A stretch of DNA of 56,580 bases. Source: Deltaproteobacteria bacterium. GTDB lineage: Bacteria; Desulfobacterota; Syntrophia; Syntrophales; UBA8958. Every line of letters begins with the position of its first letter. Position 1 is the stretch's first letter. Both the position numbers and the translations under genes were made by a program. Location of the stretch: contig JAPLJZ010000012.1 in the NCBI GenBank assembly GCA_026388335.1, forward strand, positions 1 to 56,580, in the 5' to 3' direction. Below the pieces are notes generated by a model. It saw only the letters and a program-made list of their open reading frames with translations. It did no database searches and was not told the origin of the DNA. Positions 7,908 to 15,708 of this stretch are shown here, piece after piece.

Positions 7908-8858
7908 GTGAAGATTTTCAAACCCAAAAACACCCCTAACTGGAAGAGGTTTTATAGCAACCTTTTATTGTTGGCCGTTTTGACCGGTGTGACAGCCTAT
8001 GTTCTGCACACGTTCAATGAAATGGCCACCTTTCATTACCAATTAAGGGTATCCTCGCTACTCCTCAGCTTTTTTTTCCTGGCCCTTACCTATCCTCTGA
8101 GTATCCTGGTCTGGATGCTTATCGCCAAGGGATTTGGCTTGAAGAGCTCCTTTTTTTCCGCGGCCCACATATGGAGCTTATCGCAACTGGGAAAGTATTT
8201 ACCTGGTAAAGCAGGCTTAATCCTGATGCGTCTCGATGCTTATCCTCCCAATACGAAAAAAAGCGTCCTTATGGCGACGGGCGTTGAAACCATCGCGGCA
8301 TTATCGTCAGCATGCATATGGGTTCTTATTGCCATGGCTTTTCTGCCCGCCCTGATCCCCGCATATGTCCGTTACGCGGCAGTCGCGGGAATCATCCTCT
8401 TTTTTTTCATCCTCTACCCGCCGGCATTAAAAAAGTCCGCCAACTCGCTCCTGAAACTTCTGAAGCGTACACCCCTTGAATTGCTGCCCAGCTATAAGTT
8501 GATGCTGTCAATGATCGGCGTAAACATGCTGATCGGCCTACCTTACGGACTGGGCCTGCTTTTCACCTTTCAGTCATTGCATGAAATCAGTTGGACCTAT
8601 TTTTTGACAATCGTAGGTGCTTTTTACGTAGCCGATGTGGTCAGTATCGCAGCATTTTTCGCACCCGCCGGCATCGGGGTTCGTGAGGGCATTATCTTTC
8701 TTATCCTCCCGACATTTATCCCCAAAGAGATTGTAATTCTGGCAGCGCTGCTGATCAGATTAATGAGCGTAATCATCGAAATATCTCTCGCCGCCATCAT
8801 TGTTTTACTCGACAGAAATTTTTCCTTCAAAAAGGATGGCTGTGACAGGAAGGGTTGA
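7908..8858 (+). CDS. Flippase-like / LPG-synthase transmembrane domain protein (UPF0104)
   Basis: A membrane protein of 316 residues with about eight hydrophobic segments. SQLGKYLPGKAGLILMR is the hallmark loop of the UPF0104/LPG_synthase_TM family, and the C-terminal part has DVVSIAAFFAPAGIGVREG followed by a long hydrophobic stretch, also family-typical. Members work beside glycosyltransferases and are thought to move or bind lipid-linked sugars. The start is GTG, 18 bp after the radical SAM stop. It is the last gene of the rightward operon and converges on the next leftward gene across about 40 bp. Confidence 0.8.
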   Translation: MKIFKPKNTPNWKRFYSNLLLLAVLTGVTAYVLHTFNEMATFHYQLRVSSLLLSFFFLALTYPLSILVWMLIAKGFGLKSSFFSAAHIWSLSQLGKYLPGKAGLILMRLDAYPPNTKKSVLMATGVETIAALSSACIWVLIAMAFLPALIPAYVRYAAVAGIILFFFILYPPALKKSANSLLKLLKRTPLELLPSYKLMLSMIGVNMLIGLPYGLGLLFTFQSLHEISWTYFLTIVGAFYVADVVSIAAFFAPAGIGVREGIIFLILPTFIPKEIVILAALLIRLMSVIIEISLAAIIVLLDRNFSFKKDGCDRKG

Positions 8859-8900
8859 TGTTCGCCCCTCTCCGGAAGCGGGTTCCTATGATCATAATAC

Positions 8901-10313
8901 TTATGTCTTTTGCTCTATACCCGCAATTTCCTTTGCCTCTCCAATCAGGATAATCCATCCGATTATCGTCGCAAAAGTGGACCAGTAGACGTAACGGAAA
9001 TCGTCCGCCGATGATATCAGGGCATAACCGGCTATATACAAAAGCGCTGATAAAAAAAGAGTAAAACAGATTGCAAATTGCTGCCTTGATTGAGGAATGC
9101 GTTTTATACCCATCAACGCAACAATAAGGCCGGCGATAATAATGTAGATCCAAATCCATGGCCGAAAGAGATATGTTCCCGAGAAAAGAATTAAATAACT
9201 GATGGTTGCTACCGAATAAAAAGGTCTACGACTCTGATGATTTTCCTGAATCACCAATACTCCTGCAACCGAATTCCAAGACCAATCAGAATAGCGCAGG
9301 AGGGCAAGAAAACAATCAAGCTTGTGGTCAATCCATTGGGGCCAATATGCGAGGACCGAGTTGATCCAGACCGAGTTCAGCTCGGCAAGCCGTCCCGGGT
9401 CTCTTGTCATAGTTAACGGCGCGGGATAGTCAAGCCCGTAATGGTCATAAAAGAGGTAATTGCCACTATAGGGGTTATAAAAATGCTTGACTGATTGCAT
9501 ATTAAACCGTGCTTTGTCATTTATGATCCAATCCGGGAATAAAGGTTTGTCAATGCGCAGAGAAATACCCGCCAGATCATAAAGCTGTATGTACTGAACA
9601 AAATGGTCTCTTTGGGGCTTGACAACGACATTTAGCAACGGCTGAGCGCCAAGGAGGAGAATAAAAAGGATAATCGACAGATACATCGTCCTACGGGAAA
9701 CAAGATTGCAGACGCCATCCCAGCATCGTGACAGCGCACAGGCAAACAGCGGCACCATTGGAATCGCCGCCGCGATCGCATTATGGCGGACAAGGCTTCC
9801 GTAAAAAAGCAGGAGGCCGGCCAGAAAAGCGGCACACCGCACTGCTTTTCTGGCCGGCTGGTCTGCATTGAGAATCCAGACAAACAACGCTGTCGCCGCA
9901 AGATAAGAATGCGCCATTTGCACATCTTTCCAGATGACACCGGCATAAATCAGCATATTCGGAGTAATTCCAACCACCAGAAACAAAAGGGGGTAGATTC
10001 CACGCCAACGAGTCATGTACACCCTGGTCAACAGATATAGTCCCGTCCAGAGCAAGGCGGATTGCAGTACCAACATAAGCAAGGGACCATCATGAATGTA
10101 AATTAACCCACGCCATAGAAGGCTCATTGCAATCGGATGGGCGTCGCTTAACACCCCGAGCTTCGCCTGCTGGTATTGTTCCATGCTGTCTGAAGAGAGA
10201 AATCCTGGGTAAAAAACCGCGATGACGAAGAGAAAACCCGATAGGGCAAGAATTCTTGAGAATAAAGAACTGCGTAGATGAAATACGATATTATGCAAAC
10301 TACCAAACCTCAT
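8901..10313 (-). CDS. Large polytopic membrane protein, putative GT-C type glycosyltransferase
   Basis: 470 residues with some ten hydrophobic segments and a larger extracytoplasmic loop at ~230-330. The first loop carries YPGFLSSDSMEQYQQAK, an acidic pair plus a polar patch as found in the first loop of GT-C enzymes, followed by SDAHPIAMSLLWRG. I do not recognise a specific family with certainty; DUF6020-like proteins look similar. It is the last gene of the leftward cluster, 6 bp after the DUF2304-like gene. A role in transferring or polymerising polyprenyl-linked sugars is inferred from context only. Confidence 0.6.
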   Translation of the reverse strand: MRFGSLHNIVFHLRSSLFSRILALSGFLFVIAVFYPGFLSSDSMEQYQQAKLGVLSDAHPIAMSLLWRGLIYIHDGPLLMLVLQSALLWTGLYLLTRVYMTRWRGIYPLLFLVVGITPNMLIYAGVIWKDVQMAHSYLAATALFVWILNADQPARKAVRCAAFLAGLLLFYGSLVRHNAIAAAIPMVPLFACALSRCWDGVCNLVSRRTMYLSIILFILLLGAQPLLNVVVKPQRDHFVQYIQLYDLAGISLRIDKPLFPDWIINDKARFNMQSVKHFYNPYSGNYLFYDHYGLDYPAPLTMTRDPGRLAELNSVWINSVLAYWPQWIDHKLDCFLALLRYSDWSWNSVAGVLVIQENHQSRRPFYSVATISYLILFSGTYLFRPWIWIYIIIAGLIVALMGIKRIPQSRQQFAICFTLFLSALLYIAGYALISSADDFRYVYWSTFATIIGWIILIGEAKEIAGIEQKT

Positions 10314-10319
10314 TGATAT

Positions 10320-10676
10320 TTATTCTGATTTTTTCTCGGGGCCAACAATTACTATTTTCGCATCACGAATAGCCAATGACCTAACCATATCGGCCATCTG
10401 GGTCTCAAGTCTCATATGGCGTGCCCGAGAAAGAAAAACTTCTCGAATGAGGATACCTGCCAAACCAAAAATAATGAGCTCGGTCAGTTGCTCTAACTCA
10501 AAAAACCGGGAGAGAATTTGCCCGTGTGATTCAAATTGTGCCCATAAAGAGAGGAGAGTAATCCCGATCAGCATTAGCATCCATGCGCGTCGGCCTGATC
10601 TGGCAAGGAAAATCCAGTCAATCCAGAGAGCAAGAATTAATATTAGCTGTACTGCTGCAAATAAGTACTTATCCAT
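10320..10676 (-). CDS. Small membrane protein, DUF2304-like
   Basis: 118 residues with three hydrophobic segments (~4-25, 32-48, 62-80) and a charged tail (SRARHMRLETQMADMVRSLA). The layout and the terminal 'LE.Q...L.R.LAI' helix resemble DUF2304 proteins. These very often sit directly beside a GT2 polyprenyl-phosphate sugar synthase; here the preceding GT2 gene overlaps it by 8 bp. It may act as an accessory or membrane partner of that enzyme. Family assignment is tentative. Confidence 0.6.
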   Translation of the reverse strand: MDKYLFAAVQLILILALWIDWIFLARSGRRAWMLMLIGITLLSLWAQFESHGQILSRFFELEQLTELIIFGLAGILIREVFLSRARHMRLETQMADMVRSLAIRDAKIVIVGPEKKSE

Positions 10677-11418
10677 TTTGAAAAATATAAATCATGAAGA
10701 GATCTTTCAATATCGTCATTGCATTAAGATTGGTCTGACCTTTTTCAATCACCTCCTGGGAATAGCTAATGCGTACAGGACTCTCTGCATATGAAAGATT
10801 ATTTTTGCTGACAATCTGTTTGAATTCGGTTGCATGGGCCATCCTGGCCTGCCGCAGGTGAATGAGATTTGCACACTTACGCCCAAACATACGATAACCG
10901 TTGTGTGAATCCGAAAGTCTTAATCCTGTTAAAAACAATTCAAAAAAGATCGCAGATTTAAGCAGTAGTCTCCTAAAATAGGGGATGCTTCCGTAAACTT
11001 CCCGATTGAATCGATTCCCGAAAACTATGTCGGCCCGCTGTGACATCATCCTTTGCAACATAGCTGTCATGTCGCCTGGATCATGCTGACCATCGGCATC
11101 AATCGTACAAAAAAGATCGCAATCCAAGTTTACCCTGGCATATTGCAGTGCCGTCTGAAGGGCCGCACCTTGCCCGATATTAATGGCATGACTCAGGAGA
11201 TGAACAGAATGAAATGCCCCCGATGTTTGTATCCAAAGAGGTATTTCAACGGGAACCGCCGACCCGTCGTCTACTATTACCAAATACTTTTCGAGCAAAC
11301 ATATATCCTGGCCAGCCTCTGGAGATGACAGGAAGCTTCCGAGAGCTTCCAGGAAACTGTATAGTCTCGAACCTTCATTGTAGGTTGGCAATAGAATTGC
11401 CAATTTTTGAACTATCAA
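10669..11418 (-). CDS. Family 2 glycosyltransferase
   Basis: GT-A domain enzyme of 249 residues. LAILLPTYNEGSRLYSFLEAL and LVIVDDGSA are the nucleotide-binding motifs, NIGQGAALQTALQYA follows, and CTIDADGQHDPGDM carries the metal-binding acidic residues. NRFNREVYGSIPYFRRLLLK fits the Dpm1/GtrB-like subgroup, but there is no membrane extension, which the adjacent DUF2304-like protein might supply. The start is TTG with GAGGGG about 9 nt upstream. A predicted promoter lies before it, so these last three genes may be transcribed apart from the upstream cluster. Confidence 0.82.
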   Translation of the reverse strand: MIVQKLAILLPTYNEGSRLYSFLEALGSFLSSPEAGQDICLLEKYLVIVDDGSAVPVEIPLWIQTSGAFHSVHLLSHAINIGQGAALQTALQYARVNLDCDLFCTIDADGQHDPGDMTAMLQRMMSQRADIVFGNRFNREVYGSIPYFRRLLLKSAIFFELFLTGLRLSDSHNGYRMFGRKCANLIHLRQARMAHATEFKQIVSKNNLSYAESPVRISYSQEVIEKGQTNLNAMTILKDLFMIYIFQNG

Positions 11419-11460
11419 GCCACTATCCCCTCACCATCACTGCGGCCTTTCCCGTTACTC

Positions 11461-11540
11461 GCTATAGACCGTGTAACTTTTTTGAGTCAAGTAATTGCTT
11501 TTTTCTCTGAGAACATACGAAGTATGATCTTGTATGTCAA
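11461..11540 (-). promoter_or_regulatory. Two predicted promoters for the GT2-DUF2304-membrane protein set
   Basis: Minus strand. The distal promoter is TTGACA (11535-11540), 17 nt, TATGTT (11512-11517), with its -35 at the very end of the upstream GT2 gene. The proximal one is TTGACT (11485-11490), 18 nt, TATAGC (11461-11466). Both fit sigma-70 spacing and lie in the 118-bp gap, the only substantial gap within the leftward sugar cluster. Confidence 0.5.
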
Positions 11541-12256
11541 CGAGGGAAAATGTTGTATCTTAAAATGCACCAAATCGCCCATAAGCCGTCTCTCCAGCCG
11601 ATCTTCTTCCCTTCTTCGTAAGTGCGACCATAGTATGAAACCGGGACTTCATAGATACGGAGTCCTTTTTTCGCCATTTTAGCGGTAATCTCCGGTTCGA
11701 ATCCAAAACGGTTTTCTTTTATCTGCACTCCTTGTAGGGCCTCCTTGGTAAAGGCCTTATAGCAGGATTCCATATCCGTGAGGTTTAGATTTGTAAAAAG
11801 ATTGGACAGGAGGGTTAAAAAACGGTTCCCCACATAATGCCAGAAATAAAGAACACGATGCGTGCCATGTCCGGCAAAGCGTGAACCATAAACCACATCT
11901 GCCTTTCCCGCAAGAATCGGTTGCAGGAGGACATGGTATTCCGACGGATCGTATTCCAGATCGGCGTCCTGAATAAGAATGATATCACCTGTCGCTTGAG
12001 CAAAGCCTGACCTGATGGCCCTTCCTTTACCCGTATTCTTTTCGTGAAAGATAATGCTCACGTCAGGATGGCAGATTCCGGCGAGGATATCTCTTGTCCC
12101 ATCCGTGGAGCCATCATCAACGACTATTATCTCCTTCCGGTAAGGAGTAGCAAGAACCGCGTTGATCGCTTCGGCAACGGTGGCGGATTCATTGAAAACC
12201 GGAAGGATAATCGAAAGGATAACGTCTTGCACCTGTTCACTATTTATCTTTATCAT
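11537..12256 (-). CDS. Dolichyl/polyprenyl-phosphate mannose synthase-like GT2
   Basis: A 239-residue GT2 enzyme close to bacterial and eukaryotic Dpm1 proteins: LSIILPVFNESATVAEAIN, EIIVVDDGSTDGTRDIL, FHEKNTGKGRAIRSGF, then IQDADLEYDPSEY with the metal-binding DAD. YKAFTKEALQGVQIKENRFG and EPEITAKMAKKGLRIYEVPV are typical of the C-terminal half. It would load a hexose (mannose or glucose) from a nucleotide onto undecaprenyl phosphate, the donor that GT-C enzymes such as the neighbouring TMTC-like proteins use. Its start overlaps the end of the upstream membrane protein by 17 bp. Sugar identity is not certain. Confidence 0.85.
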   Translation of the reverse strand: MIKINSEQVQDVILSIILPVFNESATVAEAINAVLATPYRKEIIVVDDGSTDGTRDILAGICHPDVSIIFHEKNTGKGRAIRSGFAQATGDIILIQDADLEYDPSEYHVLLQPILAGKADVVYGSRFAGHGTHRVLYFWHYVGNRFLTLLSNLFTNLNLTDMESCYKAFTKEALQGVQIKENRFGFEPEITAKMAKKGLRIYEVPVSYYGRTYEEGKKIGWRDGLWAIWCILRYNIFPR

Positions 12257-13808
12257 TTTCTTTCATCGCCTTATTCTCATTTCTCAGAAATAAAACACTC
12301 CACTGATCCGCATATGCTACCCGCCAGGAAGGTTCTCTAAGCATCAATAGATGGGTCCTTGATTTAGATTTGATAAGAACCATATCGTGTGGATACTTGC
12401 GTAGAAAGACGTCCCACTTTTCACGACCTTTTAGGAAATCAAAATATTCTTGCGATACCTGATCTTTATACACTGTCTCGTAACGTCCGTCCATAGCAAC
12501 ACGACAGGCGGGATAGCAGGTCCAGATGAGGTATTCTCCCCAATCAAAGTGGGGAAGAATGTTTCCCCGGATATCGTTCGCCTTGATCCAATTGACGGCG
12601 CTTACCGGGAATATAGGGGCCGGTGTCAACAGCGCAAAGCTGGGAACTGCTGTCAAAAATAGCGAGGGGTTGCTCAATAGATAAAGGGAAAACAAAAGGA
12701 CCACAGCCAACGACCTGGGAACCCACAAGCGGCGCGTGAAGAATAGACCCTCTGCTTTCCATTTCTCCCAATATTCGCAGAGCATTACCGGTACAAAAGA
12801 CCCGAATACGAGGGCAAAAAGTATGTTATGCCTGATGTGCATACATCCTAAATAAATCGTTACGGCCAGGACAAAAAAGTCAGTCAAGCCCCTTTTCCGA
12901 CGAAAAGCCAAAAAGAGGGAGGAGAGAAAAGCCAAAACAAGGAATATATAAACCGGCAAAGTCTGATAGTGGTTTCTTATGGCGTCTACAACCGACATCC
13001 ATTCTTCTATTTCCGGACGCGGCATGGCAACGGCGTAGATCATATAAGTCCAGTATTTGATGCCGTAGGGATTTATCAACGTCGCAAGCGTTGCAATGAG
13101 GCCGAGCTTTATATATGGAACATATTTCCCCCCCGATAATCCCTCGCCCAAGGCATAAAGACCAATCAGCCCGAAACCGGCAACAAATCCCCCATGGAAA
13201 TTGCACCACAGGATCTGGATCGGTGGTAACCACCACAAAACGGTCCATTTTTGAGTTTTTTTCGCATCTTCAAGGATATAGAGCGTCAGAATAAAGAAGA
13301 GATACGTGAATATCTGGGCTCTGATAGGAACATGGCCGAAAGAGATGAGCAGCATAGCGGGAATGAGGGCAATAGCAGCAGCTAAGGGATTCCCGCCTTT
13401 TTTCAATGCCGTCAGGTAGATCAGATAGATCGTGAACAGAATCACGACATAGCGGAGCAACTGCAGGCCGGCGGGACCGGAATATTTATAAATGATGTAG
13501 AAAATCACCCCTGTCAGCCATTCATGGTAAACCCAGAGAGGTTTTGTCGGTGTGTAAGAAAAGATATCATGAAAAGGGAAATAGCCATCTTCCCAGAAAA
13601 CACGGCCGAAGGAAAGATAACCCCAGAGGTCATTATCTGCAATTCTTTGTGAAAACAGGGTGACGAAGAGGAGATAAAAACCAGTACCAAGTATGAGAAT
13701 CTTAATTATTTTAAAACGATCTCTTGGCAAATGGGCACCGTCTCTCAAAATGTTTGCAATTAACGACAAGCCACATCCTGTGGTGTTAAAGCATGTCCGC
13801 TTTGCCAA
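12240..13808 (-). CDS. Polytopic membrane protein, putative GT-C glycosyltransferase
   Basis: Up to 522 residues with about ten to twelve membrane segments. The first loop has SQRIADNDLWGYLSFGR, with acidic residues where GT-C enzymes bind metal and sugar phosphate, then FSYTPTKPLWVYHEWLTG. The C-terminal region includes HFDWGEYLIWTCYP and VAMDGRYETVYKD, also seen in uncharacterised bacterial GT-C-like proteins. The longest frame starts at a TTG inside the end of the upstream gene (23-bp overlap). A second TTG at 13772 has AGGA just upstream and may be the true start. It sits between a TMTC-like gene and a Dpm1-like gene, so a polyprenyl-phosphate-sugar-dependent transferase is likely but inferred. 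Confidence 0.65.
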   Translation of the reverse strand: MAKRTCFNTTGCGLSLIANILRDGAHLPRDRFKIIKILILGTGFYLLFVTLFSQRIADNDLWGYLSFGRVFWEDGYFPFHDIFSYTPTKPLWVYHEWLTGVIFYIIYKYSGPAGLQLLRYVVILFTIYLIYLTALKKGGNPLAAAIALIPAMLLISFGHVPIRAQIFTYLFFILTLYILEDAKKTQKWTVLWWLPPIQILWCNFHGGFVAGFGLIGLYALGEGLSGGKYVPYIKLGLIATLATLINPYGIKYWTYMIYAVAMPRPEIEEWMSVVDAIRNHYQTLPVYIFLVLAFLSSLFLAFRRKRGLTDFFVLAVTIYLGCMHIRHNILFALVFGSFVPVMLCEYWEKWKAEGLFFTRRLWVPRSLAVVLLFSLYLLSNPSLFLTAVPSFALLTPAPIFPVSAVNWIKANDIRGNILPHFDWGEYLIWTCYPACRVAMDGRYETVYKDQVSQEYFDFLKGREKWDVFLRKYPHDMVLIKSKSRTHLLMLREPSWRVAYADQWSVLFLRNENKAMKENDKDK

Positions 13809-15708
13809 TCAAACGCTTTTGTTCCGTCAACAGACGACGTCCAAGCTGCTGGAAATGATCGGCTGCCCGCAGATTCCCTTTTACCTTGAATACATCTGAA
13901 ATCAGTAAATAGGCCTGCCAGGAATTCTGATCCCTGCGTAAAGCCTTCTGCGCCTCACTCATGGCCTTATCGGGTTGACCTTTTTTAAGGAGAACAAGGC
14001 CGAGGTTGAAATGAAATGTAGCATCATTCGGTCTGAGTGATATGGCTTTCTTTATTTCTTCTTCCCCAGCATCCAAACCTTTTTTTTCCATCAGGATCAA
14101 TCCTTTTAAATTGTGAAGATCGGCCCTATTGGGAAATAACTTCAGAGATTCATTGGCATAATAAAGCACTTTCTCCATATCGCCGACGGCTATATAATAT
14201 TGCACCAGCGTTATATAGGTTTTATATTTATTCGTTAGATTCCCTAAGATCGGAGCATTCAGTGCCAACTGGCACTCGGCATATGCCTCGGTCAGGTGGC
14301 CGGCAGTAAGATAGGCAATCCCAAGATTGTGGTGAGGACCGTGCAGCTTCGGCGTTTTCTTGGCATTATCACTCCAGAGGGTCATCTCGTTCTTGAAAAT
14401 GTCGTTATACATGAAGGTGGTAACGCCCCAAATAATCATCATGGAAGTCACGGCAGTCACAAGCACTATGCACATGGACTTTTTTTCTGCGAAGAAATCC
14501 AGAACATTTAAAAAACCGATCACCAGGGGAAGAAAGAAAAGCATGGAGGGAAGATAATTTCGGTGTTCATAAACAAGTTCCAGGGAAAAAAATGAACCTT
14601 CGATCAAATGATTAACAAAGAAAAATAGTACGCAATAGGAGATCAATGGCATTCTACGCGCCTTCCACAAGGCAGTACCCAGAAGCATTAAAAGTGCCGC
14701 AATAGAGACAATAGTTGTCCAGGGATTGAACAATGACTTCGATATATCAATGCTGTGAATCAGCATCAATCGAGAACTGATGGGATAAAATAACAACGAA
14801 ATATAATAGAAAAAAACGCGTGGCTGGGTGAGAAGTCTCTCGCCCATGCCAAACATTCTGACCCCGTAATCAAGAGTTGAGGGGTTGGATTTTATATAAA
14901 ATAATACAAAGACGAGCCCACATGCCGTCATCACGCCTAATATTTTGATCACCCTGATGACATTGCCTCTACTGATGCCCTGAATAAAAAAGAGATCAAA
15001 CAGGATCAGTGACACGGGTAACATGGCGGCGTTTTGCTTTGAACCGAGAGCCAAGAGGAAAGAAGTGAAACAGAGGAAGTAAAAGATAACAGCCTTGGGA
15101 ACAGTCGGGGCGGTTCTGCCCCTTAAATACAAATACATGGCAATTATATAAAAAAGCGAAGCCATACTGGCCATCCGCTGGACAATATAGGTCACCGCCG
15201 GGACCTGAATTGGGTGTACCGCCCAAAGGACGGCTGACAAAAGCGCTGCCGAATAGGCATAACTTCCATATTTTTCTTTGAGTAAAGGGAGTTGCAGCAT
15301 GTTATGGATGAACAGAAAAAGGAAAACTGCCGCGAGGTAATGGATGGCAAAATTTACTACATGAAAGCCGAAGACATTCAAACCGCCGAAATAGTAATTA
15401 AGACCAAAACTGAAATAGGCGAAGGGCCGCGACCAGGTAGCATAAGAGTCAACCGGTCCATAAAGGTTCTGCTTGATCTCCGACCAGGAATAGAAGCTTT
15501 TCTCGATCTCTGCCCAGGAAAGATTATTAATTCTGATATTTTTGTTCTCAAGAATATTTACGGAATCATCGTAGTGCCACGCACAATCAAAGCTGTTCGC
15601 ATAAACAAGGAGCAGGATGGCAAAGAGCAGGACGAAGGCGCCTGCACAAATTCTCCCATCAGGAAATGTGCATTTGAAATTCAATTCGAAATCATTTTCA
15701 GCGTTCAT
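13786..15708 (-). CDS. TMTC-like TPR membrane protein, putative O-glycosyltransferase (copy 2)
   Basis: 640 residues. The hydrophobic part (~15-430) begins with NSFDCAWHYDDSVNILENKN, carrying the paired aspartates of the family, then RPFAYFSFGLNYYFGGLNVF and HPIQVPAVTYIVQRMASMAS. Residues ~440-630 hold about five TPR units (for example ATFHFNLGLVLLKKGQPDKA). It is clearly paralogous to the next upstream gene, which it overlaps by 4 bp (stop/start TGA/ATG), and more distantly to 276-1922. Family knowledge: eukaryotic TMTC1-4 transfer mannose from Dol-P-Man to protein Ser/Thr. Here a Dpm1-like gene lies in the same cluster. Acceptor unknown; the adjacent pilin is a candidate. Confidence 0.82.
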   Translation of the reverse strand: MNAENDFELNFKCTFPDGRICAGAFVLLFAILLLVYANSFDCAWHYDDSVNILENKNIRINNLSWAEIEKSFYSWSEIKQNLYGPVDSYATWSRPFAYFSFGLNYYFGGLNVFGFHVVNFAIHYLAAVFLFLFIHNMLQLPLLKEKYGSYAYSAALLSAVLWAVHPIQVPAVTYIVQRMASMASLFYIIAMYLYLRGRTAPTVPKAVIFYFLCFTSFLLALGSKQNAAMLPVSLILFDLFFIQGISRGNVIRVIKILGVMTACGLVFVLFYIKSNPSTLDYGVRMFGMGERLLTQPRVFFYYISLLFYPISSRLMLIHSIDISKSLFNPWTTIVSIAALLMLLGTALWKARRMPLISYCVLFFFVNHLIEGSFFSLELVYEHRNYLPSMLFFLPLVIGFLNVLDFFAEKKSMCIVLVTAVTSMMIIWGVTTFMYNDIFKNEMTLWSDNAKKTPKLHGPHHNLGIAYLTAGHLTEAYAECQLALNAPILGNLTNKYKTYITLVQYYIAVGDMEKVLYYANESLKLFPNRADLHNLKGLILMEKKGLDAGEEEIKKAISLRPNDATFHFNLGLVLLKKGQPDKAMSEAQKALRRDQNSWQAYLLISDVFKVKGNLRAADHFQQLGRRLLTEQKRLIGKADML

